Below, piece after piece: positions 1 through 8,395 of a stretch of 64,000 bases of DNA. How positions within the stretch are numbered: the first letter of the stretch is position 1; every line of letters begins with the position of its first letter. The notes below the pieces were generated by a model. It did no database searches and was not told the origin of the DNA. It was given only the letters and a program-made list of their open reading frames with translations. Source of the stretch: Lachnospiraceae bacterium UBA4631 (GTDB lineage: Bacteria > Bacillota > Clostridia > Lachnospirales > Lachnospiraceae); the NCBI GenBank assembly GCA_002406015.1, contig DHMX01000022.1:62001-126000 (forward strand). The letters are read 5' to 3'. Position numbers and translations under genes: made by a program.

Positions 1-809
1 TTCTGAATCCGGGCGGCAGCATTAAAGACCGGATTGCAAAGAATATGCTTGAAGAAGCACAACGACAGGGAAAATTGAAACCGGGAATGACGATTCTGGA
101 GCCGACTTCGGGAAATACAGGAATCGGCTTGGCACTTTGCGGTGTGCAGATGGGGTATCCCGTAGTAATTGTTATGCCGGAAAATATGAGTGAGGAACGA
201 AAGAAAATCATTCTGGCACTTGGAGCAGAACTGATATTGACACCGGCAGAGTTAAGTATCGGAGGAGCGGTCGATAAGGTGGCAGAGCTGGCAGCAGATT
301 CCGATAAATATTTTGTACCGCAGCAGTTTACGAATCCGGCAAATCCGGATGCACATTATAAGACAACCGCAGTAGAGATTTACGAACAGCTACAGGGCAA
401 GGTAGATGTCTTTGTAAGCGGAATCGGAAGCGGAGGAACACTGCAGGGAATTGCAAAATATTTAAAAGAAAAGAATCCGGACTTAAAGATAGTAGCGGTA
501 GAACCGAAAAATGTATCGGCATTATTAGGAGATGAGCCGGGCTTACACCAGATTCAGGGAATCGGAGACGGATTTATTCCGGATGTGCTGGATGTAAGTA
601 TGATTACGGATATTGTTACAGTAACAGACGATGATGCAATCGAAACTGCAAGAATGTTGGCACGCGAGCAGGGACTTTTGGTTGGAACCTCCTCCGGTGC
701 AAATGTCTGGGCGGCAAAGAAGATGGCAAAGAAATACGGAACCGATAAGACAATCGTAACCGTATTGGCAGATAGAGTGGAACGATACTTTAGTACATCA
801 TTGATATAG
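1..809 (+). CDS. cysK: cysteine synthase A (O-acetylserine sulfhydrylase), 5' end cut off by the window
   Basis: This PLP enzyme makes cysteine from O-acetylserine and sulfide in the cytoplasm. The reading frame is open from base 3, so the gene begins before the window. The first visible residues are LNPGGSIKDRIAKN, which contain the PLP-lysine motif (S-x-K-D-R). Next come the asparagine loop EPTSGNTG, the phosphate-binding GSGGT loop and the late TSSGAN motif. About 268 residues are visible, against a usual 300-310, so only a short N-terminal part is missing. The C-terminus (VTVLADRVERYFST) matches the family's usual ending except that the common P-D-S/G-E is replaced by A-D-R-V-E. The GTPase gene follows after 12 bases, suggesting co-transcription. 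CysM-type paralogues are the main alternative. Confidence 0.93.
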   Translation, partial: LNPGGSIKDRIAKNMLEEAQRQGKLKPGMTILEPTSGNTGIGLALCGVQMGYPVVIVMPENMSEERKKIILALGAELILTPAELSIGGAVDKVAELAADSDKYFVPQQFTNPANPDAHYKTTAVEIYEQLQGKVDVFVSGIGSGGTLQGIAKYLKEKNPDLKIVAVEPKNVSALLGDEPGLHQIQGIGDGFIPDVLDVSMITDIVTVTDDDAIETARMLAREQGLLVGTSSGANVWAAKKMAKKYGTDKTIVTVLADRVERYFSTSLI

Positions 810-821
810 GAGGTTGTTAAA

Positions 822-1997
822 ATGACAAAAGTAGATATTGTCTCCGGATTTCTTGGAGCAGGAAAAACCACATTGATTAAGAAGCTGATTGCAGAAGCAT
901 TTAAAGGAGAAAAGCTGGTTCTGATTGAAAATGAATTTGGTGAAATCGGAATTGACGGTGGATTCTTAAAGGATGCAGGAATTGAAATTACAGAAATGAA
1001 TTCCGGATGTATCTGCTGTTCCTTAGTGGGTGATTTTGGAGAAGCATTGAAAAAGGTTCTGGCAGAATATGCACCGGACAGAATTATCATTGAGCCGTCA
1101 GGAGTCGGTAAGCTGTCAGATGTAATTAAGGCAGTTCAAGGCGTTGCGGAAACAGCAGAGCTTGAGCTTGACAGCTTCGTAACCGTTGCCGATGTAACGA
1201 AGGCAAAGATGTATATGAAGAACTTCGGAGAATTTTTCAATAATCAGATTGAGAGTGCCAGCACCATTATTTTGAGCAGAACACAGAAGATGGCACAGGA
1301 TAAGTTGGAAGCGGTAGTTGCGTTGTTAAAGGAGCATAATGAAAAAGCAACCATTATTACAACACCTTGGGACGAACTGGATGGAACTGTTATCCGAAAG
1401 GCTATGACAGAAGGAAATTCTCTGGTACAGGAGTTAATGGAAGAAGCAGAGATATGTCCGGAATGCGGACATCATCATCACCATGATGAGGAATGCTGCC
1501 ATGAACATGACCACGAGCATGAGCATGAACATCACCACCATGATGAGGAAGATTGCCACGACCATGAACATGACCACGAGCATGAACATGAACAACATCA
1601 CCATGATGAGGAGTGCTGCCATGACCATGACCACGAGCATGAACATCATCACCATGATGAGGAATGCTGTCATGACCACGACCATCATCATGAGCATGGA
1701 CATCATCACCATCATGCGGATGAGGTATTTACCAGTTGGGGTAAGGAAACGCCGCATAAATATACAAAGGAAGATATGGAAGCTATCTTAAAGAAACTGT
1801 CAGAGTCCGAGGAATACGGAATTATATTACGTGCAAAGGGTATGGTTCCGGATGTGAACGGCGAATGGATTTATTTTGATTTGGTTCCGGGCGAATATGA
1901 ATTAAGAAAAGGAAATCCGGATTATACCGGAAAGCTGTGTGTTATCGGAAGCAAGCTGGCAGAAGATAAATTAGAACAATTGTTTCAATTAGTATAA
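822..1997 (+). CDS. COG0523/CobW-family GTPase with histidine-rich metal-binding insert
   Basis: A predicted G3E-family P-loop GTPase, related to CobW, YeiR, YciC and ZNG1, which usually serve as metallochaperones or metal-insertion factors. The Walker A motif GFLGAGKTT lies at residues 9-17, the family's CxCC zinc motif (CICC) at 63-66 and the Walker B motif IIIEPSG at 88-94. Residues 217-298 form an extreme His/Asp/Glu/Cys insert just before a CobW C-terminal domain of about 85 residues. Cys pairs precede it (CPEC, 212-215). The start has an AGGAGG site at 808-813. The next gene is a second member of the same superfamily, so the two may act together. Substrate metal (zinc, nickel or cobalt) cannot be told from sequence; no metal-responsive operator was recognised. 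Confidence 0.88.
   Translation: MTKVDIVSGFLGAGKTTLIKKLIAEAFKGEKLVLIENEFGEIGIDGGFLKDAGIEITEMNSGCICCSLVGDFGEALKKVLAEYAPDRIIIEPSGVGKLSDVIKAVQGVAETAELELDSFVTVADVTKAKMYMKNFGEFFNNQIESASTIILSRTQKMAQDKLEAVVALLKEHNEKATIITTPWDELDGTVIRKAMTEGNSLVQELMEEAEICPECGHHHHHDEECCHEHDHEHEHEHHHHDEEDCHDHEHDHEHEHEQHHHDEECCHDHDHEHEHHHHDEECCHDHDHHHEHGHHHHHADEVFTSWGKETPHKYTKEDMEAILKKLSESEEYGIILRAKGMVPDVNGEWIYFDLVPGEYELRKGNPDYTGKLCVIGSKLAEDKLEQLFQLV
1470..1715 (+). repeat. imperfect tandem repeats encoding the His-rich insert
   Basis: Four degenerate copies of a unit of roughly 51-63 bp encode HHHDEE(C/D)CH followed by alternating H-D/E-H dipeptides. The DEECC/DEEDC anchor recurs at residues 222, 241, 262 and 279. The unit length varies between copies, which points to slippage or unequal recombination within the gene. 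Confidence 0.85.
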
Positions 1998-2034
1998 GCA
2001 GGAAACAGGGTTCCGTCTAAAAGGAGGAAGAACG

Positions 2035-2985
2035 ATGCCAAAGGAAATACCGGTCTATTTATTTACCGGCTTTTTAGAGGGCGGTAAGACTACATTTATT
2101 AAAAATACATTAATCGGACAGGACTTCAATGAAGGTGACAGAGCATTGCTTCTGGTTTGTGAGGAAGGAATCGAGGAGTATGATGCCGCAGAGCTGGCAG
2201 CACATAACGTAATGCTGGAAACGATAGAAGAGCCGGAGGAGTTGACAACGGAGCGGTTGATGAAGTTCCATACACAGTACAAGCCAAAGCTGGTATTGAT
2301 TGAATATAACGGAACATGGAAGCTGGAACAGTTATTTTCACTGGATGTACCGAGAGGCTGGACGGTAGTGCAGATTGTCGCAAATGTGGATGCTTCTACA
2401 TTTGACAGCTATCTGGGAAATATGCGTGCAATGATGATGGAACAGGTATCAATGGCGAATCTGGTTATATTTAACCGTTGTACGGAAGAAACAAAGCGTG
2501 GAGAATACCGTCGGATTGTAAAGGCAAATAACCGTATGGCTACCATTGTATTTGAAAAAGAGGACGGCAGTACCGAATTTCAGAATGCAGATGATGATTT
2601 GCCATATAAGCTGAATGCGGATGTGATTGAAATTGAGGATGACGATTTTGGAATTTTCTATATTGATGCATCCGATAATCCGGATAAATATGTCGGAAAA
2701 ACCGTACATTTTAAGGGTATGGTTTATAAACCGAAAAATTACGGAAATACGGCATTCGTACCGGGCAGACATGCTATGACCTGCTGCGTAGAGGATATTG
2801 CATTTGTCGGCTTTAAGTGTGTCAGTGATATGGCGGCAATGTTAAAGGACCGTCAATGGGTAGAAGTAACCGGAACGGTTCAGAAGGAATATTATAAAGA
2901 ATTTAAGGGTGACGGACCGGTTATTTATGCAACCAAGGTGGTGCCGGCGGAAAAACCGAAGGAAGAGGTTGTATTATTTAATTAG
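2035..2985 (+). CDS. COG0523-like GTPase fused to a YcgQ/DUF1980-type C-terminal domain
   Basis: The N-terminal half is a P-loop GTPase like its upstream neighbour: Walker A GFLEGGKTT at residues 12-20, and LVLIEYNG at 86-93 where classical members have EPSG. It has no CxCC motif and no His-rich insert. From about residue 203 the protein changes to a small domain containing GKTVHFKGMVYKP and RHAMTCCVED (CC at 250-251). This resembles the C-terminal domain of YcgQ/TIGR03943 proteins, which are normally membrane-anchored partners of DUF318 permeases linked to zinc limitation. No membrane segment is visible here. A good site (AAAGGAGG) precedes the ATG. It probably forms an operon with the upstream GTPase. 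The function is unknown; metal handling is inferred. Confidence 0.75.
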   Translation: MPKEIPVYLFTGFLEGGKTTFIKNTLIGQDFNEGDRALLLVCEEGIEEYDAAELAAHNVMLETIEEPEELTTERLMKFHTQYKPKLVLIEYNGTWKLEQLFSLDVPRGWTVVQIVANVDASTFDSYLGNMRAMMMEQVSMANLVIFNRCTEETKRGEYRRIVKANNRMATIVFEKEDGSTEFQNADDDLPYKLNADVIEIEDDDFGIFYIDASDNPDKYVGKTVHFKGMVYKPKNYGNTAFVPGRHAMTCCVEDIAFVGFKCVSDMAAMLKDRQWVEVTGTVQKEYYKEFKGDGPVIYATKVVPAEKPKEEVVLFN

Positions 2986-3015
2986 CTTGTCTAAAAATAA
3001 ATGAGAAGATGAAAG

Positions 3016-3052
3016 ACGGTAGCAGCGTTAAAAATGCCTGCTGCCGTTTTTG
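3016..3052 (+). terminator. rho-independent terminator after the GTPase pair
   Basis: A 10-bp stem (ACGGTAGCAG at 3016-3025 with CTGCTGCCGT at 3038-3047, one G-U pair) is followed by a run of five T residues. Confidence 0.85.
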
Positions 3053-3105
3053 TATACAGGCGGGGACATAGTCTGGGATATTACTGGAAATCCGGAGGAT
3101 AGAAC

Positions 3106-3135
3106 TTGACAATTATTATAAAAAACCGCAATATA
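3106..3135 (+). promoter_or_regulatory. sigma-A type promoter for the Nudix gene
   Basis: TTGACA at 3106-3111 and AATATA at 3130-3135 are 18 bp apart and lie shortly before the Nudix start codon, after the upstream terminator. Confidence 0.6.
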
Positions 3136-3155
3136 GGAATGTAAAGGAGCTAAAT

Positions 3156-3716
3156 ATGAAGGAACATTGGAATAATTTAACTACGCTTTGTTATATTGAA
3201 ACACCGGACAGTTATCTGATGCTTCATCGGGTCAAGAAGAAGCAGGATGTTAATAAAGATAAGTGGATTGGAGTCGGCGGGCATTTTGAAGCCGGTGAGA
3301 GTCCGGAGGAATGTCTGCTGCGGGAAGTCAAAGAGGAAACCGGGCTGACACTTACAAGCTGGAAATTCCGGGGAATCGTTACATTTACATTCCGGATGCC
3401 GGGCATTAGCTTAAATGACTGGAAGATGGATGGCAAATGGGTGGAACAGGACGTAGTACAGGCAGATATGGAATATATGTGTCTGTATACCGCGGATACA
3501 TACGAGGGTGAGCTGACAGATTGTAATGAGGGTGAACTGGTATGGGTTCCGAAGAAAGAGGTGTTATCGCTTCCGATTTGGGAAGGAGACCGGATTTTCT
3601 TTTATTTACTGGAGCATCATCCGTCCTTCTTTTCCCTAAAGCTGGATTATATAGGGGAACAACTGGAGCGTGCGGTATTAGACGGAAAGGATATGAACCT
3701 TTTGGAATTTCAATAG
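3156..3716 (+). CDS. Nudix hydrolase (MutT-like, probable 8-oxo-dGTP diphosphatase)
   Basis: A soluble nucleotide-diphosphate hydrolase. The complete Nudix box G-x5-E-x7-REUxEExGU is present as GHFEAGESPEECLLREVKEE followed by TGL, at about residues 42-64. The 186-residue length exceeds that of minimal MutT, with an aromatic C-terminal extension. Proteins of this shape are often annotated as 8-oxo-dGTP diphosphatases, but the family covers many nucleoside diphosphate substrates and specificity cannot be read from the box. It starts after an AAAGGAG site and has its own promoter. The following gene begins 25 bases later and may be co-transcribed. Confidence 0.88.
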   Translation: MKEHWNNLTTLCYIETPDSYLMLHRVKKKQDVNKDKWIGVGGHFEAGESPEECLLREVKEETGLTLTSWKFRGIVTFTFRMPGISLNDWKMDGKWVEQDVVQADMEYMCLYTADTYEGELTDCNEGELVWVPKKEVLSLPIWEGDRIFFYLLEHHPSFFSLKLDYIGEQLERAVLDGKDMNLLEFQ

Positions 3717-3741
3717 GCAAATCGAAAGGAGGAATCCGATT

Positions 3742-5091
3742 ATGCAGGAGCATGAGGAAAAAGAAGAGCTTCGTACAATGAATGACAGTACCGAGGAAGA
3801 TATAATTGATGAAGATGAGTGGCTGGAGGAGGATGTATCCGGGGAACAGCAGGTAGAAGCTGCGAAAAATGAGCCGAAAGCCGGTACGGAAACAGGCAGT
3901 AAGAAGCCGGAATATGCATTAGGAGTTGCGGCTATGGTGCTTGGAATTTTATCCCTGCTTTTATTCTGTATTCCGGTACTCGGATTAGTATTGGCAACGG
4001 TTGCAATTGTATTGGGAATCGTAGCCGCTGCAAGAGATAACGGAAAGAAAATGGGAATTTCCGGTATCGTTATGGGCGGTATAGGAATGTTATCTTATTT
4101 AATAATTATATTGTTTTTTGGCGGAGTTTTAAGCTCGGTCAACCAGAACCGGGATTATTTTTCGGGAACTGCATGGAGAAATACAACGGATGGAAGTGTG
4201 TTGTATCTGTATAGTGACGGAACCTTTATTGATGTAGAACAGGAGGGCGTGTTCTCGGATAACTTCTACGCAGGAACCTATGATATTCTGGACTATGAGG
4301 ATACCGGACTTAATTTTTCACAGTTACAGAAGCAGTATGATACCGATTATGCCTATGATATATGTTTATATGTGAAGCAATATGTAAATAATGGAGAAGA
4401 ACGGCAGAATATTGCCAATACCATGCGTTATCTTTACTTTATAGAAAAAGGCTATGAATCCGGCGAGATAGTAATGAGCTGTCCGCATGATTCCAGTCAA
4501 TACGGTTCTATGTATCCGATGCGGGAGACAAGTCTGGCATATCCGACGATAGGAAATCAGTATCTGGCGGATTCCGGTGCGTCTTCGCAAGTATCGACAG
4601 AGACAGAAGAACAGATAACAACAGAAGCAGAAACGGCAGAGCAGATAACCACAGAGTCAGCAACCGAAGTAACCACCGAAGCGACCACCGAGGCTGTAGT
4701 CAGTACGGAAGAAGCCGGTGGAAATACGGCAGCACCGTCAATCTGGGGAGATGTCGAGGATTTCTTTGAAGATTCCAAAGAATCATGGAATGATTTCAGT
4801 TCGTCTGCCTCTGAATCATGGGAAGACAGCCAGAAGGAAATCAGCAGTGCTATAGAAGAGGCAAGCAGTGCTGCCGGTAATCTGGAGGATATTGCAGAAG
4901 AAGCGAGCAGTGCCATGGAGGAAGCAAGTAGTGCCATGGAAGATGCAAGCAGTGCAATAGATGAACTTCTTACCACAACGGAAGCAGCTTCCACAGAAGC
5001 AAATGACTCTGATGTAACCGAAGGAATCCAGAAATGGCTGGAACGTCTGGTAGAGAAGATTCAGAAATGGATTGCAAGCTGGACCTGGTAA
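3742..5091 (+). CDS. DUF4190-like membrane protein with extracellular repetitive coiled-coil tail
   Basis: Function unknown. The first ~55 residues are acidic and cytoplasmic. Two hydrophobic segments (about residues 58-92 and 99-126) separated by GIVAAARDNGKKMGISG resemble the DUF4190 membrane domain. Residues ~130-275 form a predicted external globular part with aromatic and acidic residues. A Thr/Glu-rich stretch follows (TTEATTEA type). After it come the EASSAME-like heptads at about 365-412, probably a coiled coil. The protein ends in a Trp-rich amphipathic segment (KWLERLVEKIQKWIASWTW). The start is set by AAAGGAGG at 3725-3732; an in-frame ATG at 3778 is less likely. The layout suggests a cell-envelope structural or stress-sensing protein, but that is only inference. 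Confidence 0.6.
   Translation: MQEHEEKEELRTMNDSTEEDIIDEDEWLEEDVSGEQQVEAAKNEPKAGTETGSKKPEYALGVAAMVLGILSLLLFCIPVLGLVLATVAIVLGIVAAARDNGKKMGISGIVMGGIGMLSYLIIILFFGGVLSSVNQNRDYFSGTAWRNTTDGSVLYLYSDGTFIDVEQEGVFSDNFYAGTYDILDYEDTGLNFSQLQKQYDTDYAYDICLYVKQYVNNGEERQNIANTMRYLYFIEKGYESGEIVMSCPHDSSQYGSMYPMRETSLAYPTIGNQYLADSGASSQVSTETEEQITTEAETAEQITTESATEVTTEATTEAVVSTEEAGGNTAAPSIWGDVEDFFEDSKESWNDFSSSASESWEDSQKEISSAIEEASSAAGNLEDIAEEASSAMEEASSAMEDASSAIDELLTTTEAASTEANDSDVTEGIQKWLERLVEKIQKWIASWTW
4846..4971 (+). repeat. degenerate repeats encoding EASSA(M/I)E heptads
   Basis: Recurring GCAAGCAGTGC-like DNA encodes at least five copies of E-A-S-S-A with a hydrophobic residue after each, spaced seven or a multiple of seven residues apart in the later copies. 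This suggests internal duplication in a coiled-coil region. Confidence 0.65.
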
Positions 5092-5092
5092 C

Positions 5093-5121
5093 TTGACAAT
5101 TGTTCGTGTTCAGTCCATAAT
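5093..5121 (+). promoter_or_regulatory. sigma-A promoter for asnB
   Basis: Consensus TTGACA (5093-5098), a 17-bp spacer and CATAAT (5116-5121). It lies directly after the stop codon of the upstream gene and about 80 bases before the asnB start, leaving a short untranslated leader in which no riboswitch was recognised. Confidence 0.8.
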
Positions 5122-5201
5122 AAACAGAGTTTATTTATAAAAATTAACTCATAGTAATCAGCAGTTTAGAAATACGATAAAAATAACAGAGGTGCGAAGG
5201 C

Positions 5202-7031
5202 ATGTGCGGATTTGTAGGGTTTGCAGACCATCTGCCGGAAAAAGCAGAGATAATTGAAAATATGAAAAATGCAATTATTCATCGGGGACCGGATAGTGAA
5301 GGAACTTATTTGGATGATGACGTTGCATTGGGATTTCGAAGATTAAGTATTATTGATTTGAATACCGGAAGTCAGCCGATGTATAACGAGGATGAAACAC
5401 TGGTCTTGATGTTCAACGGTGAAATCTATAATTATCAGGATATTCGGAAGGAACTGGTAGAAAGAGGACATATATTTAAGACACAGTCCGATACAGAGGT
5501 ATTGGTGCATGCATATGAAGAATACGGCTATGATATGCTGAATCTGTTGCGTGGCATGTTCACCTTTGTTATCTGGGATACCAAAGAGAAGAAGCTGTTT
5601 CTTGCAAGAGATTTCTTCGGAATTAAGCCGATGTATTATGCAAATATGAACGGAACCTTTATGTTCGGTTCTGAAATCAAAGCATTTTTGGAGCATCCGA
5701 ACTTTGATAAGAAATTAAATCATGATGTATTGGAAAATTATCTGACCTATCAGTACAGTCCGTCAGCAGAGACCTTCTTTGAAGGCGTAATGTGCCTGCC
5801 GCCTGCACACTATCTGGTGTATGAGGACGGTAAGATTACCGTTACCAGATATTGGGAGCCGGAATTTGGTGAGGCAGACGAGAGTAAGAATCTGGATGAT
5901 TGGGCAAAGGAAATCCGAACCGTTATGGAGGATTCCGTAAAAGCACATAAGATTAGTGATGTGGAGGTCGGTTCCTTCTTGTCCAGTGGTGTAGATTCCA
6001 GCTATATTGCATGTCTGGCGGATGTTGATAAGACCTTTACCGTTGGATTTGAGCAAAAGAAATATAACGAAATCTCTTATGCCAAGGAACTTTCGGATTT
6101 GATACACGTACAGAACATCAGTAAAGTGATTTCTCCGGAGGAATATTGGGAAAAACTGCCGATGATTCAGTATTATATGGACCAGCCGTTAGCAGATGCC
6201 TCTGCCATTGCTTTGTACTTTTTGGGAAATGAGACAGCCAAGCATGTAAAGGTAGCAATGTCCGGAGAAGGTTCGGATGAGCTGTTTGGCGGTTATAATA
6301 TTTACCGGGAGCCTTTGGAAAATAAGGCATACGATGTAATTCCGTTTCCGATTCGCAGATTAATCGGAAAATTTGCATCCCTGTTTCCGAAAAAGAGAGG
6401 CTTTAATTTCTTAGTAAGACATTCCAAGACCCTGCAGGAGCGTTATGTGGGAAATGCGTTTATCTTTGATGAGAAAGAGAAGAACAAGTTATTAAAGGAG
6501 CGAAACGGAGTAAATCCGCTGGATGTAACAAAACCATATTGGGAACGCACCAAGGGCAAGGATACCGTAACACAGATGCAGTATCTTGATATTAATGTCT
6601 GGATGGTGCATGACATTTTGTTAAAGGCTGACAAAATGAGTATGGCAAATTCCTTAGAGGTCCGGGTACCGTTTTTGGATAAAGAGGTATTTCAGGTAGC
6701 CTCCCGGATACCAAGACAGTATAAGGTAGAAGGAGAGGTAACAAAGCGGGCATTCCGTAAGACCGCATTAGAGGTATTACCGGAAAAGGTAGCAGATAAA
6801 AAGAAGCTGGGCTTTCCGGTTCCGATTCGTGTCTGGATGCGGGAAGAACCGTATTATAACCGGATTAAGGAAGCCTTTACCAGTCAGGAAGCAGAGCAGT
6901 TTTTTAATACAGAATATCTGGTAAAGCTATTGGAACAGCACAAGGCAGAAAAATACGATAACAGCCGTAAAATATGGACGGTATTTATGTTCCTGTTATG
7001 GTATGATGAGTATTTTGTAAAACGGGCATAA
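5202..7031 (+). CDS. asnB: asparagine synthase (glutamine-hydrolysing)
   Basis: Converts aspartate, glutamine and ATP to asparagine and glutamate in the cytoplasm. Cys2 directly after the start Met is the N-terminal nucleophile of the class-II glutaminase domain, followed by HRGPDSEG, FNGEIYN and SDTE (residues ~27-99) for glutamine binding. The synthetase domain carries the PP-loop SSGVDSS at 261-267 and the SGEGSDELFGGY motif. The 609-residue length is normal for AsnB-type enzymes. An N-terminal Cys requires the chosen start, with AGAGGTG upstream. It is expressed alone from its own promoter. Some family members modify cell-wall or peptide substrates, but this one looks like a housekeeping enzyme. 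Confidence 0.95.
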   Translation: MCGFVGFADHLPEKAEIIENMKNAIIHRGPDSEGTYLDDDVALGFRRLSIIDLNTGSQPMYNEDETLVLMFNGEIYNYQDIRKELVERGHIFKTQSDTEVLVHAYEEYGYDMLNLLRGMFTFVIWDTKEKKLFLARDFFGIKPMYYANMNGTFMFGSEIKAFLEHPNFDKKLNHDVLENYLTYQYSPSAETFFEGVMCLPPAHYLVYEDGKITVTRYWEPEFGEADESKNLDDWAKEIRTVMEDSVKAHKISDVEVGSFLSSGVDSSYIACLADVDKTFTVGFEQKKYNEISYAKELSDLIHVQNISKVISPEEYWEKLPMIQYYMDQPLADASAIALYFLGNETAKHVKVAMSGEGSDELFGGYNIYREPLENKAYDVIPFPIRRLIGKFASLFPKKRGFNFLVRHSKTLQERYVGNAFIFDEKEKNKLLKERNGVNPLDVTKPYWERTKGKDTVTQMQYLDINVWMVHDILLKADKMSMANSLEVRVPFLDKEVFQVASRIPRQYKVEGEVTKRAFRKTALEVLPEKVADKKKLGFPVPIRVWMREEPYYNRIKEAFTSQEAEQFFNTEYLVKLLEQHKAEKYDNSRKIWTVFMFLLWYDEYFVKRA

Positions 7032-7075
7032 ACTTATACAGCTATTTGAAACAGACCAAATAGACAATCATTGTT

Positions 7076-7113
7076 GAGGCTTACGAAAAGCAGAAGTGTT
7101 TTTTGGAAGCCTC
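7076..7113 (+). terminator. weak hairpin, possible asnB terminator
   Basis: GAGGCTT at 7076-7082 pairs with AAGCCTC at 7107-7113. There is only a short mixed T/C tract after it, so termination would be inefficient; it may instead be a leader element of the next operon. Confidence 0.3.
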
Positions 7114-7139
7114 TTCCTTGCAATCAGACAGGAGAAACC

Positions 7140-8369
7140 ATGGAACTATGGCAGAAGATAGGAATTGCATATCTGATAGTAACGAATCTGACCGGATTTG
7201 TGATAATGGGAGAGGACAAGCATAAGGCAAAAAAGGGAGCATGGAGAATCCCGGAAAAGACCTTATTTTTGGTTGCAATCGTAGGAGGCAGTATTGGCAG
7301 CATTTTAGGAATGTATGTGTTCCGCCATAAGACAAAGCATAAAAAGTTCGTAATCGGAATGCCGGTGATTCTTTTAATACAGCTAGTCTGCATCCTGTTT
7401 GCGGTATATCAATACCAATGGAAGGAAGCTGCCTCTACCCAGATACACATGGGGACCGTTGTATCTGCTGTGGTATATGGTTCCGACAGTGTAGATACAG
7501 CAGAAGCTGTGATGCAGGTAATTGACAACTTGGATAATGGGGAATTGTCATGGAGAAAACCGGAATCTGCGGTTGCAGTAATAAATAAGCAGTTAGCAGA
7601 AGGGCAGGAGGTGCCACTGTATCAACAGGAGCAGGAATGGCTGCAGGACACGAAAAAGCTATGTGAGGCATCCGGCGGTGCCTTAGATATTACAATACAT
7701 CCGCTTGTTGAATTATGGGGAATCGAAGGAGAACAGCCAAAGGTTCCGGAAGCAGAGGAGATTCGGGAAGCCCTTGGAAAAACCGGTTATGAAGGTCTGC
7801 ATATTGATAAGACTATATGGGCAGACAGTACGGATTATTCCATTGACCTTGGTGCAGTCGGCAAAGGAATCGCTGCGGATGCGGTACAGGACTATTTAGA
7901 GCAGACACATACAAAGGGTGCCATCGTATCGATTGGAGGCACTGTTTTAGCATATGGAAGAAAACCGGATAATCAAAGCTGGCAGGTGGGGATTCGGGAC
8001 CCCAGAGAAGCACAGGATGCAGTTATGGGTCTGCTTCAGATAGAGGATGGCATGATAGTATCCACATCCGGTGACTATGAAAAATATTTTATACAGGATG
8101 GAATACGGTATCATCACATTATGAATCCGGCAACCGGGTATCCGGCAGAGTCCGGTCTGATGTCTGTTACCGTTGTCTGTTCCTCCGGACTGGCTAGTGA
8201 TGGTCTGTCAACTGCCTGCTTTGTATTGGGCTATGAAGACAGCCTTTCATTGCTGGAGCAGTATCAGGCAGAAGCCATTTTTATAACAAATGAAAAAGAG
8301 GTCTATGTAACGGATGGGCTGCAGGACGCATTTACCATCGTAAATACAGACTATCAGAAGGCATTGTAA
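7140..8369 (+). CDS. DUF1294 membrane domain fused to ApbE (FAD:protein FMN transferase)
   Basis: ApbE enzymes use FAD to attach FMN to Thr in extracytoplasmic redox proteins. Residues ~8-90 form a DUF1294-type unit with three hydrophobic segments and the motif GEDKHKAKKGAWRIPE. From about residue 100 comes a full ApbE domain with SIDLGAVGKGIAADAV, STSGDYEKYF and HHIMNPATGYP. The fused membrane part probably replaces the usual lipoprotein anchor and holds the enzyme on the outer face. The ATG at 7140 has an AGGAGA site; the longer frame from 7071 lacks one. It sits before rnfC-B, whose G and D subunits carry flavinylation motifs, so those are the likely substrates. Confidence 0.88.
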   Translation: MELWQKIGIAYLIVTNLTGFVIMGEDKHKAKKGAWRIPEKTLFLVAIVGGSIGSILGMYVFRHKTKHKKFVIGMPVILLIQLVCILFAVYQYQWKEAASTQIHMGTVVSAVVYGSDSVDTAEAVMQVIDNLDNGELSWRKPESAVAVINKQLAEGQEVPLYQQEQEWLQDTKKLCEASGGALDITIHPLVELWGIEGEQPKVPEAEEIREALGKTGYEGLHIDKTIWADSTDYSIDLGAVGKGIAADAVQDYLEQTHTKGAIVSIGGTVLAYGRKPDNQSWQVGIRDPREAQDAVMGLLQIEDGMIVSTSGDYEKYFIQDGIRYHHIMNPATGYPAESGLMSVTVVCSSGLASDGLSTACFVLGYEDSLSLLEQYQAEAIFITNEKEVYVTDGLQDAFTIVNTDYQKAL

Positions 8370-8395
8370 TGAAAGGGTAACGTGCGGAGAGGGAT

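Noticed and set aside
1434..1757. Met/Val-rich minus-strand frame and a Met/Thr-rich plus frame across the His repeat
   Set aside because: Both are out-of-frame readings of CAT/CAC codons in the GTPase insert, with no ribosome-binding site.
5122..5201. Possible riboswitch or T-box before asnB
   Set aside because: The leader is only about 75 bases and shows no T-box or terminator structure.
7071..7139. N-terminal extension of the ApbE fusion
   Set aside because: No ribosome-binding site, and the family domain starts at 7140 after a good one.
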